In this document: in pieces, positions 5,843 through 11,722 of the stretch | Layout of the letters: each line of letters opens with the position of its first letter | How positions within the stretch are numbered: the stretch's first letter is position 1 | Source of the DNA: Oscillospiraceae bacterium | GTDB taxonomy: Bacteria; Bacillota; Clostridia; Oscillospirales; Oscillospiraceae | Direction: 5' to 3' | NCBI GenBank assembly: GCA_016290695.1 | Contig: JAEEUX010000056.1 | Location: 1 to 11,722, forward strand | DNA length: 11,722 nt | Made by a program: the position numbers and the translations under genes | The notes under the pieces: generated by a model | What the model was told of the DNA's origin: nothing | The model's database searches: none | The model's input: the letters and a program-made list of their open reading frames with translations, nothing else

Positions 5843-6475
5843 ATGTTTGTTAAGGATAAAATGACCGTAAACCCCTATACCATCAAGCCGGACGACAGTA
5901 TCAACGACGCCTTTTCCGCAATCAAGGACAACGGCTTTCACCAGCTCCCGGTAGTAAAAAACGGCAAGCTCGTCGGAATGCTCACGGAGCGCGAGCTCCA
6001 GAACGTATCGCCCTCGAAGGCGACCACGCTCAGCATTTACGAGCTGAATTATCTTCTTACAAAAATAAAGGTCTCCGAAGCCATGATGACCAACCCCGTC
6101 ACCATCCAGGAGGATGAATTCCTCGAAAAAGCGGCTGTTATCATGAGGCAGCACGACCTCCGCGCCCTCCCCGTAATGAAGGGCGACAAGCTCGTCGGTA
6201 TAATCACGCAGTCCGATATTTTCGACGCCTTTATCGACATGATGGGCGCGAGAAATTCCGGCGCGCGCCTTGCGCTCCGCGTTCCGAACAAGCCCGGCGT
6301 AGCGCTCGATATAGTCACAGTCATCAGCCGCACGGGCGCGAACATCCTGCACATGGCGCTCAACAACGGCGCCGATTTCGGCGAGCTCATCTTTAAGTTC
6401 GACCGCGACAATATTGACGATATAATCTCCGAGCTCAAGGCCAAGGGCTATGAGATAATCACCGCGAGCAATTAA
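5843..6475 (+). CDS. CBS-pair and ACT domain regulatory protein, AcuB-like
   Basis: This 210-residue cytoplasmic protein has only ligand-sensing domains. Two CBS motifs (about residues 7-55 and 75-132) carry the repeated signature: VKDKMTVNPYTI...LPVVKNGKLVGMLT and VSEAMMTNPVTI...LPVMKGDKLVGIIT. An ACT domain covers about 141-207 (LALRVPNKPGVALDIVTVIS). CBS pairs bind adenosine nucleotides and ACT domains usually bind amino acids, so it probably integrates energy or nucleotide state with an amino-acid signal. The architecture matches proteins annotated AcuB, but acuA and acuC partners are absent here, so an acetoin role is not supported. AAAAGGAGG lies seven bases before the ATG. It stands alone between its own promoter and terminator. 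Confidence 0.88.
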   Translation: MFVKDKMTVNPYTIKPDDSINDAFSAIKDNGFHQLPVVKNGKLVGMLTERELQNVSPSKATTLSIYELNYLLTKIKVSEAMMTNPVTIQEDEFLEKAAVIMRQHDLRALPVMKGDKLVGIITQSDIFDAFIDMMGARNSGARLALRVPNKPGVALDIVTVISRTGANILHMALNNGADFGELIFKFDRDNIDDIISELKAKGYEIITASN

Positions 6476-6492
6476 TAACAGGCATAAATCAT

Positions 6493-6528
6493 AATTCCCC
6501 GCTGCGCCCTTTGCAGCGGGGAATTTTT
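6493..6528. terminator. bidirectional terminator between CBS-ACT and the permease
   Basis: AATTCCCCGCTGC (6493-6505) pairs perfectly with 6513-6525, 13 pairs around gcccttt, followed by TTTTT in the plus direction. It sits 17 bases after the CBS-ACT stop and 12 bases before the convergent permease stop. In the minus direction the U-tract is poorer (TTATGATTTATG), so it probably works best for CBS-ACT. Confidence 0.9.
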
Positions 6529-6539
6529 GCCGTTATTTC

Positions 6540-7454
6540 TCAGGCCACTTCCTGCGGCGTTTTTTTCTTTTCGGGAAGCTGGGTTATGATTATCGCGCAG
6601 AACATTATTACGCAGCCGATCGCCTCGCGCAGCGTGGGAATTTCGGCAAGTATCACCATGCCGCCCAGCACGGCGAAAACGGACTCAAAGCTCATAATCA
6701 GCGAGGCCACGGCCGGCTTTGTATACTTCTGCCCCACGATCTGGAGCGTGTACGCGACGCCACAGCTCATAGCGCCCGCATAGAGCACCGGCACAGCCGC
6801 CGCCCTGAGCGCTTCGAGCTTCACATCCTCAAAAATAAGCATCGGCACGGCGGAAATCAGCCCGCATACGAAAAACTGGATGCACGAGAGCTTCACCCCG
6901 TCCACAATCGGCGCATAGTGGTCAACTACCATGATGTGCCCGGAAAAAATGAGCGCGCAGCACATTATGAGCAGATCGCCCTTGCCGAGCGAGAAGCCGT
7001 CTTTCACGCTCAGAAGATACAGTCCGACGAGCGCTATAAGCACGCAGAGCCAAATCCTGAGCGGCGGCCTTTTGCCCGAAAAAAGCCCGAAAACCGGCAC
7101 GATAACGATGTAAAGCGCGGTGATGAATCCCGCTTTCCCCGCCGTCGTGTACTCTATGCCGAGCTGCTGAAAATTCGAGGCCGCGCAAAGGATTATCCCG
7201 CAGATAACGCCCGCCTTGATAAGCCGTTTCTTCCCCGCCCTGTCGAGAGGAACGTAATCGCCGCGTTTTTTCTTCGCCGCGTCGAGCACGGCTATTACCG
7301 GGAGCAGGACTATCGCCCCGATAAAGGAGCGCACCGCCTGGAAGGTGAACGCGCCGATATAGTCCGCGCTCACGCTCTGCGCCACGAACGCGCAGCCCCA
7401 TATAGCCGCCGTGAGCAGCAGCATAAGATTGCCTTTCATTGATTTAAGATTCAT
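6540..7454 (-). CDS. EamA-family (DMT superfamily) permease
   Basis: This 304-residue integral membrane protein has about ten hydrophobic segments in two EamA repeats (about residues 10-150 and 158-295). Family signals include LLLTAAIWGCAFVAQS at the first helix, NFQQLGIEYTTAGKAGFITALYIVIVPVF at the end of repeat one and LMSFESVFAVLGG-like SLIMSFESVFAVLGG in repeat two. DMT permeases export or import amino acids, purines, sugars or other metabolites; the substrate cannot be told from sequence. The C-terminus is a short cytoplasmic KKKTPQEVA tail. The start at 7454 has only a weak Shine-Dalgarno-like GGTAGA; ATG at 7439 has none better. A promoter-in-terminator arrangement just upstream (7479-7547) should drive it independently of the larger gene before it. 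Confidence 0.87.
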   Translation of the reverse strand: MNLKSMKGNLMLLLTAAIWGCAFVAQSVSADYIGAFTFQAVRSFIGAIVLLPVIAVLDAAKKKRGDYVPLDRAGKKRLIKAGVICGIILCAASNFQQLGIEYTTAGKAGFITALYIVIVPVFGLFSGKRPPLRIWLCVLIALVGLYLLSVKDGFSLGKGDLLIMCCALIFSGHIMVVDHYAPIVDGVKLSCIQFFVCGLISAVPMLIFEDVKLEALRAAAVPVLYAGAMSCGVAYTLQIVGQKYTKPAVASLIMSFESVFAVLGGMVILAEIPTLREAIGCVIMFCAIIITQLPEKKKTPQEVA

Positions 7455-7478
7455 TTTCTACCAGCCTGCCATAAAAAA

Positions 7479-7517
7479 CATCCCACGCCCGGGCTTTTGG
7501 GCTCCGAACGTGGGATG
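7479..7517 (-). terminator. terminator of the 902-residue protein gene
   Basis: On the minus strand, CATCCCACG (7509-7517) pairs with CGTGGGATG (7479-7487), nine perfect pairs, followed by TTTTTTAT (7471-7478). It starts about 22 bases after the stop of the 902-residue gene. GCCC/GGGC pairs inside the 21-base loop could extend the fold. It lies between that gene and the permease on the same strand. Confidence 0.85.
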
Positions 7518-7518
7518 C

Positions 7519-7547
7519 ATTATAACACACAATCACAGATCAGTCAA
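7519..7547 (-). promoter_or_regulatory. strong promoter for the EamA permease, overlapping the upstream stop codon
   Basis: On the minus strand, TTGACT (7542-7547) overlaps the last codons and stop of the 902-residue gene. It is followed by exactly 17 bases and a perfect TATAAT (7519-7524). The predicted start near 7511-7512 falls inside the first arm of the terminator hairpin. A transcript begun here would therefore lack most of that arm and should not be stopped by it. Confidence 0.7.
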
Positions 7548-10248
7548 ATCTGTAATTGTTTCCGTAGAGGCTGTGGCAGTATCCGTTATAGCCGCCCTCC
7601 ACGTATACCGCGCCGTCCTGCGCGAAATAGATAAAGGGATAAGCCACGGCAAGCTCGCCGTTTTCGTCTATATAGCAGACGTCCATGTAGTAGGAAATCT
7701 CCATTTGCAGCGGGCCATCGCTTGTATCAAAGCTCGCCTCGATGTCTGCCAGCTGGTTCTCGGGGTCGGCGCTGAAATCATATATGCGGTTCTGGCCGAA
7801 GACGTAAATATACTTATCGGGGTCAGCCATGCAGGCGGTTATTTCCCCGTACATCTCGCTGCAGGCCTTGGGGAAGAAGGAGTAGGTATCATAGCTCGTG
7901 CAGTCCTTGCAATAAACCTCGCCGTAAGATACCGGCATATTCTCCGGCTCCTCAAAGAGGTAGCTGAACCACGTGTAGTCTCCGTAATCCTCAACATATA
8001 TCGAGCACATTCCGTAATCCTCATAGCCGTCAAGGTAGCCGGTATAAATCGAGGTCGCGTAGCCGTAGCCTTCGTCTTCATAGACGGATAGGGCAAAGTC
8101 AAGGTCAGATTCAAGATGGTCGAAGAATTTTTCGATCGTGTAATCTCCGTCGAGCATAAAGGTGGTTATGCTGCCCACAACGAAGTCCGTCAGGTCTTCG
8201 TTATCATAAGCGACGGTCATTTCAAGGACATCGAGAATAGTCTGGGCTATCTCTTCATAGGGCGAGTCGTCCCCGGCGACCTTTATGCCTGCCGCCGTAA
8301 CGTAGCCGGTATCGGGCTCCTCGGGCGCGTCGCTCTGTTCTTCCTTAACGGGCGCGCCCTCCGTGGGTTCCTCTTCCTCGGGCTCCTCCGTGGGCTGCGG
8401 TTCGGGCTCCTCAGTGGGCTGCGGCTCCATGCTCGGCTCCGGCTCCTCGGTCGGAGCGCCCTCAGTGGGTTCTTCCTCCTCGTGCTCCTCGACGTATTCG
8501 GCAACTTCTTCCTCTATCTTGTCCGCCGGGGTCTCCACGCTCTTCTGCGGGGAGAACTTTATGTAGAAACGCCTCCAGCAATTCTGATACGCGGTATACG
8601 CGACGGGATAATCTATGCTCATGAGCGCGGTATATTCCTTGCTCACAGCGCCGACATACAGGCCGTCGGCGTTATGCCATCTTACGATATTGTTGCCTAA
8701 GATAAGGTCGGAATCCTTGGCGTTCACGGAGAAGACGTTGAAAATATTGTCCGGGTCGGCGCCGTTCTGAAGCGGCTCCATCTTTATGTTCGCGTCAAGG
8801 CCGTTGAAGCTGTCGTGGAAGTAGATATATCCGTCGTATTCGCCCTGGAGCTTGAACTGGAGCGGAACTGTGACGGTGCAGCTATAGAGCGGGAAGTAAT
8901 AATCCTTCATCTCGTTGGTGTCCAGCTCGTCGCCCTCGACGGCTATTGAGAGCATTTCGGAGGCCTTGTCGTAAAGCTCGTCAGCCTCGTAATCAAAGCA
9001 GAACAGCGCCGCGTGGTATTCGTAGCCGTTGCGGATGGAAATATAATGGTATATCTTCTCGTGCTCGTCGCGGGTGGCGTTGCCCTTGAGGGAATGGTCT
9101 CCGCAGACCTCGTAATTTTCAAGTCCTGCGGCGTAGGTGAGAATCTCCAGCGATTCGGAGGCTTCCTCGCGGTAGAACATGATGTACGCGCCCGTTACGG
9201 GGTCGGTGAAATAATGCTCGCCGTATTCGCCGTCGTAAGCCTTGGTGAAGAGGTCGGGATAAGAAAGGACGCAGTCCCAGTCCTCAAAGGAATAATAGGT
9301 CTTCTTATACTTTCTCTGGCTCAGAGGCATCTGCTTGTTTTCGCTCTGCTTCTTCTTGTTGATGGGGCTAACCTTGCCGACGGTGTCCGCCCTGGCGTTG
9401 CTCACCCACTTGCCGCCCTCGACGAAGCGGCATTTTATGAGCCTGCGAAGCTCGCCGAAGACAAAGTCATATTTATTCTCATATGTAAGAGCCGCGTCAA
9501 TGGAGCAGTGCTGCCCGAGGCCGGTATAGGAAAACTCCGTCTTGTTCTTGCCGATGGCTCTTTCGGAGCTGAACCAGTCGCTGCCCGAGGCAAGGACGAA
9601 GTTATACTCGGAGTTAGCGATGAATTCCTCCACCTCGTCCATGCAGGTATAGGGGTTTTCGTCCACGACGACCTTCAGCGTCGCGCTGCTGCGGCTGTCC
9701 TTGAAGGTCAGGGTACCCTCCTGAGACTCGGAAACGAAGCGAAGCTGCGAGGGATAGTACAGGAGGCATTCCGCGGCTTCTATATAATAAATGGAATAGC
9801 CGTGGTCATAATCATCGACGCCCTTTTTGTAGGCGGGGGAGGAAATGAGCGTCGAGGCAGCCTGAGCAGCCTTGCCCGTGTCCACCTTTTTCTTGGTTTT
9901 TACCGTCGCCTTTAGTTTTTTGCCCTGAGCCTCCATGTGTATAACGGAGGAAGCGTCTGACTTTTCGCTCGTCCATTTTACGCCCTGGCTCGTCTCGCCG
10001 GAAAGGGGCTGCGGCTCAAGCTCCTCGTCGTCCGGCTCGATGACTATCTCCATGTCCTCGGTTTTGTAGACGAGAGAGTCCTCCTCTGCCGCAACGTTCT
10101 CAAGAGGGACTACGTCCACCACTGCGTTCACCGGCTCGGTCTTCGGTTCGTCGCCGTCGTCAAGCATGATGACGACGAACAGTATCCCGAAAATAATCAG
10201 GATCGCGCAAGGTATAATAATGAGTATTTTTGCAATCTTGCTTTTCAT
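7540..10248 (-). CDS. membrane-anchored extracellular protein with three tandem repeats, family not recognised
   Basis: This 902-residue protein was not recognised as a known family. A short basic N-terminus (KSKIAK) and one hydrophobic segment (about 7-28) suggest a type II anchor with the rest outside; C14 is preceded by Pro and does not form a lipobox. Three diverged repeats cover about 154-277, 318-440 and 450-568. Each opens with YY, five or six residues, Cys, four residues and Pro, then an aromatic three to five residues on: C161/P166/F171, C326/P331/F334, C457/P462/F465. A Glu/Pro/Thr linker (about 577-645) follows. The C-terminal region (about 650-902) is rich in Asp, Glu and Tyr, with C748, C780, C783, C796, C806, C858 and C891. 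AAAGGAG lies 11 bases before the ATG. It is divergent from the aldehyde oxidoreductase. Repeats could be adhesive or PsbP/Mog1-like folds; that is a guess. Confidence 0.8.
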   Translation of the reverse strand: MKSKIAKILIIIPCAILIIFGILFVVIMLDDGDEPKTEPVNAVVDVVPLENVAAEEDSLVYKTEDMEIVIEPDDEELEPQPLSGETSQGVKWTSEKSDASSVIHMEAQGKKLKATVKTKKKVDTGKAAQAASTLISSPAYKKGVDDYDHGYSIYYIEAAECLLYYPSQLRFVSESQEGTLTFKDSRSSATLKVVVDENPYTCMDEVEEFIANSEYNFVLASGSDWFSSERAIGKNKTEFSYTGLGQHCSIDAALTYENKYDFVFGELRRLIKCRFVEGGKWVSNARADTVGKVSPINKKKQSENKQMPLSQRKYKKTYYSFEDWDCVLSYPDLFTKAYDGEYGEHYFTDPVTGAYIMFYREEASESLEILTYAAGLENYEVCGDHSLKGNATRDEHEKIYHYISIRNGYEYHAALFCFDYEADELYDKASEMLSIAVEGDELDTNEMKDYYFPLYSCTVTVPLQFKLQGEYDGYIYFHDSFNGLDANIKMEPLQNGADPDNIFNVFSVNAKDSDLILGNNIVRWHNADGLYVGAVSKEYTALMSIDYPVAYTAYQNCWRRFYIKFSPQKSVETPADKIEEEVAEYVEEHEEEEPTEGAPTEEPEPSMEPQPTEEPEPQPTEEPEEEEPTEGAPVKEEQSDAPEEPDTGYVTAAGIKVAGDDSPYEEIAQTILDVLEMTVAYDNEDLTDFVVGSITTFMLDGDYTIEKFFDHLESDLDFALSVYEDEGYGYATSIYTGYLDGYEDYGMCSIYVEDYGDYTWFSYLFEEPENMPVSYGEVYCKDCTSYDTYSFFPKACSEMYGEITACMADPDKYIYVFGQNRIYDFSADPENQLADIEASFDTSDGPLQMEISYYMDVCYIDENGELAVAYPFIYFAQDGAVYVEGGYNGYCHSLYGNNYRFD
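8340..8478 (-). repeat. low-complexity repeat encoding a Glu/Pro/Thr linker
   Basis: Residues 591-637 of the 902-residue protein repeat PTEEPEP units. The nine residues EEEPTEGAP occur identically at 591-599 and 625-633. The DNA shows matching cctc/gggctcctc repetition. Such acidic Pro-rich segments usually act as extended spacers in Gram-positive surface proteins. Here it separates the triple-repeat region from the C-terminal domain. Confidence 0.7.
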
Positions 10249-10291
10249 AAGAGACTATTCTCCTTTCAGGCCTTCTGTATATATACCCATT

Positions 10292-10297
10292 ATTATA
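10292..10297 (-). promoter_or_regulatory. likely -10 element for the 902-residue protein gene
   Basis: On the minus strand a perfect TATAAT (10292-10297) lies about 44 bases before the start codon. The best -35 candidate is TTACGC with a 16-base spacer, which is poor. The predicted start near 10285 gives a leader of about 37 bases including AAAGGAG. Confidence 0.4.
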
Positions 10298-10334
10298 GTT
10301 TAAATCATTTTCCGCGTAATAGCAAGTAACCTTT

Positions 10335-10368
10335 CGGCCTTTTTATGGCATCATCGCCTTAAGGGCCG
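10335..10368. repeat. two-tier inverted repeat between divergent promoters
   Basis: CGGCCTTT (10335-10342) pairs with AAGGGCCG (10361-10368), eight pairs with one wobble, and GGC (10347-10349) pairs with GCC (10356-10358) inside. It lies upstream of both the 902-residue gene promoter and the oxidoreductase promoter, so neither transcript should contain it. No gene ends here and no T-tract follows, so it does not look like a terminator. A protein-binding site is possible. The rest of the 261-base intergenic region holds only the two promoters and leaders. Confidence 0.4.
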
Positions 10369-10416
10369 GCAAATCGCCACGCTTATATAATTTTTGCTAA
10401 TAGAAGGGTTTTCATG

Positions 10417-10445
10417 TTGCAGAGTAAGATAAAAACTATTATAAT
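10417..10445 (+). promoter_or_regulatory. sigma-A-type promoter for the aldehyde oxidoreductase
   Basis: TTGCAG (10417-10422), a 17-base spacer and a perfect TATAAT (10440-10445) form a good promoter. The predicted start is near 10452, leaving a leader of about 58 bases. A second TATAAT at 10489-10494 lies too close to the ribosome binding site (AAAGGAG, 10498-10504) and lacks a -35. Confidence 0.72.
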
Positions 10446-10470
10446 ATCTGTATATTGATTTATTATGCCT

Positions 10471-10483
10471 ATTGTTGAACAAT
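10471..10483 (+). promoter_or_regulatory. perfect 13-base palindrome in the oxidoreductase leader, possible operator
   Basis: ATTGTT-G-AACAAT is a perfect six-base inverted repeat with a one-base centre. It is placed about 20 bases downstream of the predicted transcription start. That position suits a repressor site, since the loop is too short for a useful RNA hairpin. No cognate regulator gene is present in the window. Confidence 0.4.
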
Positions 10484-10509
10484 ATCCATATAATCGGAAA
10501 GGAGAAATC

Positions 10510-11722
10510 ATGAATTTTGAAAGACTGCGCGTAACAATCAACGGCGTCGAGCGCCCGGTTGTTTACGACCCCGAAAAGGACACGCTGTCCACAGTCCTCC
10601 GCCGCATGGGTCTCACCGGCGTAAAGGTCGGCTGCGGTGTGGGCGTTTGCGGCGCCTGCTCCATTCTTTATAATGGAGAAGTCATCCGCTCCTGCACCAA
10701 GAAGATGAAGACCGTCACCGAGTTTGCGGAGATCTACACCATTGAAGCTCTTGGTACCGCCGCCAATCTTCATCCCCTCCAGCAGGCCTGGATCACCTAC
10801 GGAGGCGTCCAGTGCGGTTTCTGCACGCCCGGCTTCATCATGTCCGCATACGGGCTTCTTCTCAAGAACCCCAATCCCACCCGCGAGGAGGTTCGCGAGT
10901 GGTTCCGCGTGCATAAAAACGTCTGCCGCTGCACAGGCTATAAGCCGATAGTTGACGCTGTCATGGCTGCTGCCGCCGTTATGCGCGGAGAGAAGACCAT
11001 GGCCGACATCACCTACGATTTCGAGGGCGAGAAGGACATTTACGGTTCCCGCCATCCGCGTCCCGCCGCGCTCGCAAAGGTTCTCGGCCTTGCCGATTAC
11101 GGCAACGATATCGAGCTCAAGGCTCCCGAGGGAATGGTTCACCTCGCTGTTGTTCTTTCCGACGCTATCCACGCCAAGATCATCAGCATCGACACCTCCG
11201 AGGCCGAGAAGATGCCCGGCGTCATCAGAGTCTTCACCGCTAAGGACGTTCCCGGCGGCAACGACCTCGAAGGCCCCGCCATCGTTCCCCGCCAGAAGGG
11301 CAAGGGCTACACCAAGTTCCCCATCATCTGCGGAGAGAAGGTCTGCCGCAAGGGCGATGTCGTCGCTCTCGTAGCCGCCGATACCCGCGAGCATGCCCGC
11401 GAGGCCGCGAAGATGGTCAAGCAGAATCTTGAGCCTCTGCCCGCATATACCACGCTTCCCGAAGCTGCGGCTCCCAACGCCGTCCGCCTTTTCGAGGAAA
11501 TACCGAACTTCTACATGGAGCAGCCCGTATTCAAGGGCGAGGATCCCGAGGATGTATTCGAGGATGCCGATCACGTTGTCGGCGGAAGCTTCCATTCTCA
11601 GCATGAGCCTCACCTGCCCATCGAGTCGGACAGCATCATTTCTTACTTTGACCCCGACGGAATGCTCACTCTCCAGTGCAAGGTTCAGGCGCTCACCGAG
11701 TGTACCGACACCATTGCCCTCG
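10510..11722 (+). CDS. mop: Mop-type molybdenum aldehyde oxidoreductase, N-terminal part
   Basis: This xanthine oxidase-family molybdoenzyme would oxidise aldehydes to carboxylic acids in the cytoplasm. About 404 residues are visible and the gene runs off the right edge. Residues 1-76 are a plant-type [2Fe-2S] domain with C42, C47, C50 and C62 (GVKVGCGVGVCGACS). Residues about 80-160 are the helical [2Fe-2S] domain with C102, C105, C139 and C141 (QCGFCTPGF, VCRCTGYKP). The molybdopterin domain begins near 180 (SRHPRPAALAKVLG) and includes EQPVFKGEDPEDVF. There is no FAD domain between them; the order and many segments closely match single-chain Desulfovibrio gigas aldehyde oxidoreductase (about 907 residues). 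AAAGGAG lies five bases before the ATG. Catalytic residues and molybdenum binding lie beyond the edge, so the substrate is open. Confidence 0.93.
   Translation, partial: MNFERLRVTINGVERPVVYDPEKDTLSTVLRRMGLTGVKVGCGVGVCGACSILYNGEVIRSCTKKMKTVTEFAEIYTIEALGTAANLHPLQQAWITYGGVQCGFCTPGFIMSAYGLLLKNPNPTREEVREWFRVHKNVCRCTGYKPIVDAVMAAAAVMRGEKTMADITYDFEGEKDIYGSRHPRPAALAKVLGLADYGNDIELKAPEGMVHLAVVLSDAIHAKIISIDTSEAEKMPGVIRVFTAKDVPGGNDLEGPAIVPRQKGKGYTKFPIICGEKVCRKGDVVALVAADTREHAREAAKMVKQNLEPLPAYTTLPEAAAPNAVRLFEEIPNFYMEQPVFKGEDPEDVFEDADHVVGGSFHSQHEPHLPIESDSIISYFDPDGMLTLQCKVQALTECTDTIAL

Noticed and set aside
6918..7442. Plus-strand open frame of 174 codons opposite the permease
   Set aside because: The translation is Arg/His-rich without motifs, as expected opposite a GC-rich membrane protein gene.
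9013..9915. Plus-strand open frame of 300 codons opposite the 902-residue gene
   Set aside because: It is Val/Leu/Gly-rich without motifs. The minus-strand gene has a ribosome binding site, membrane anchor and internal repeats that make it the real gene.
10207..10209. Cys14 of the 902-residue protein as a lipobox cysteine
   Set aside because: It is preceded by Pro and followed by more hydrophobic residues, unlike the L-[AS]-[GA]-C consensus, so a transmembrane anchor fits better.
10351..11613. Minus-strand open frame of 420 codons at the right edge
   Set aside because: It is entirely antisense to the oxidoreductase, whose two iron-sulfur domains and close match to a known enzyme are decisive.

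Overview
The window reads as chromosomal housekeeping and accessory DNA from a fairly GC-rich anaerobic member of the Bacillota, probably class Clostridia. The main reasons are strong AGGAGG-type ribosome binding sites, sigma-A-like promoters with 17-base spacers, the pairing of efp with a CD1247-type zinc-ribbon protein, an S-layer-homology (SLH) surface protease, secG, and a Mop-type molybdenum aldehyde oxidoreductase. The genus cannot be fixed from the sequence alone.

Layout. Bases 1-69 hold no supportable gene but do hold a nested inverted repeat. A minus-strand unit follows (139-1202): efp first, then a small Cys/Asp-rich zinc-ribbon protein, closed by a hairpin at 78-110. Divergent to it, on the plus strand, are a cation diffusion facilitator transporter (1435-2601) and a glyoxalase-fold protein (2620-2988). 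A terminator at 3001-3042 separates these from a convergent minus-strand TatD-family hydrolase (3055-3816). The tatD-like gene and plus-strand secG (3956-4186) are divergent and appear to share one palindromic promoter core. Next come an SLH-anchored trypsin/HtrA-like serine protease (4339-5739) and a CBS-ACT regulatory protein (5843-6475). The latter is convergent with a minus-strand EamA/DMT permease (6540-7454).

Upstream of the permease on the same strand is a 902-residue, single-pass membrane-anchored protein of unknown family (7540-10248). It has three diverged tandem repeats, a Glu/Pro-rich linker and a separate aromatic, acidic C-terminal domain. Divergent to it, and running off the right edge, is the Mop-type oxidoreductase (10510 onward), with both [2Fe-2S] domains complete.

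Most genes look individually promoted and individually terminated, so the window is a series of one- or two-gene units rather than a single pathway operon. No RNA genes, insertion sequences, CRISPR arrays or phage genes were found. The points most worth a second look are the 902-residue triple-repeat protein, a promoter whose predicted start lies inside the preceding gene's terminator hairpin (7479-7547), the palindromic divergent promoter between tatD-like and secG, a 15-base near-perfect direct repeat in the efp/CDF intergenic region, and the CCC-triplet protein downstream of efp.
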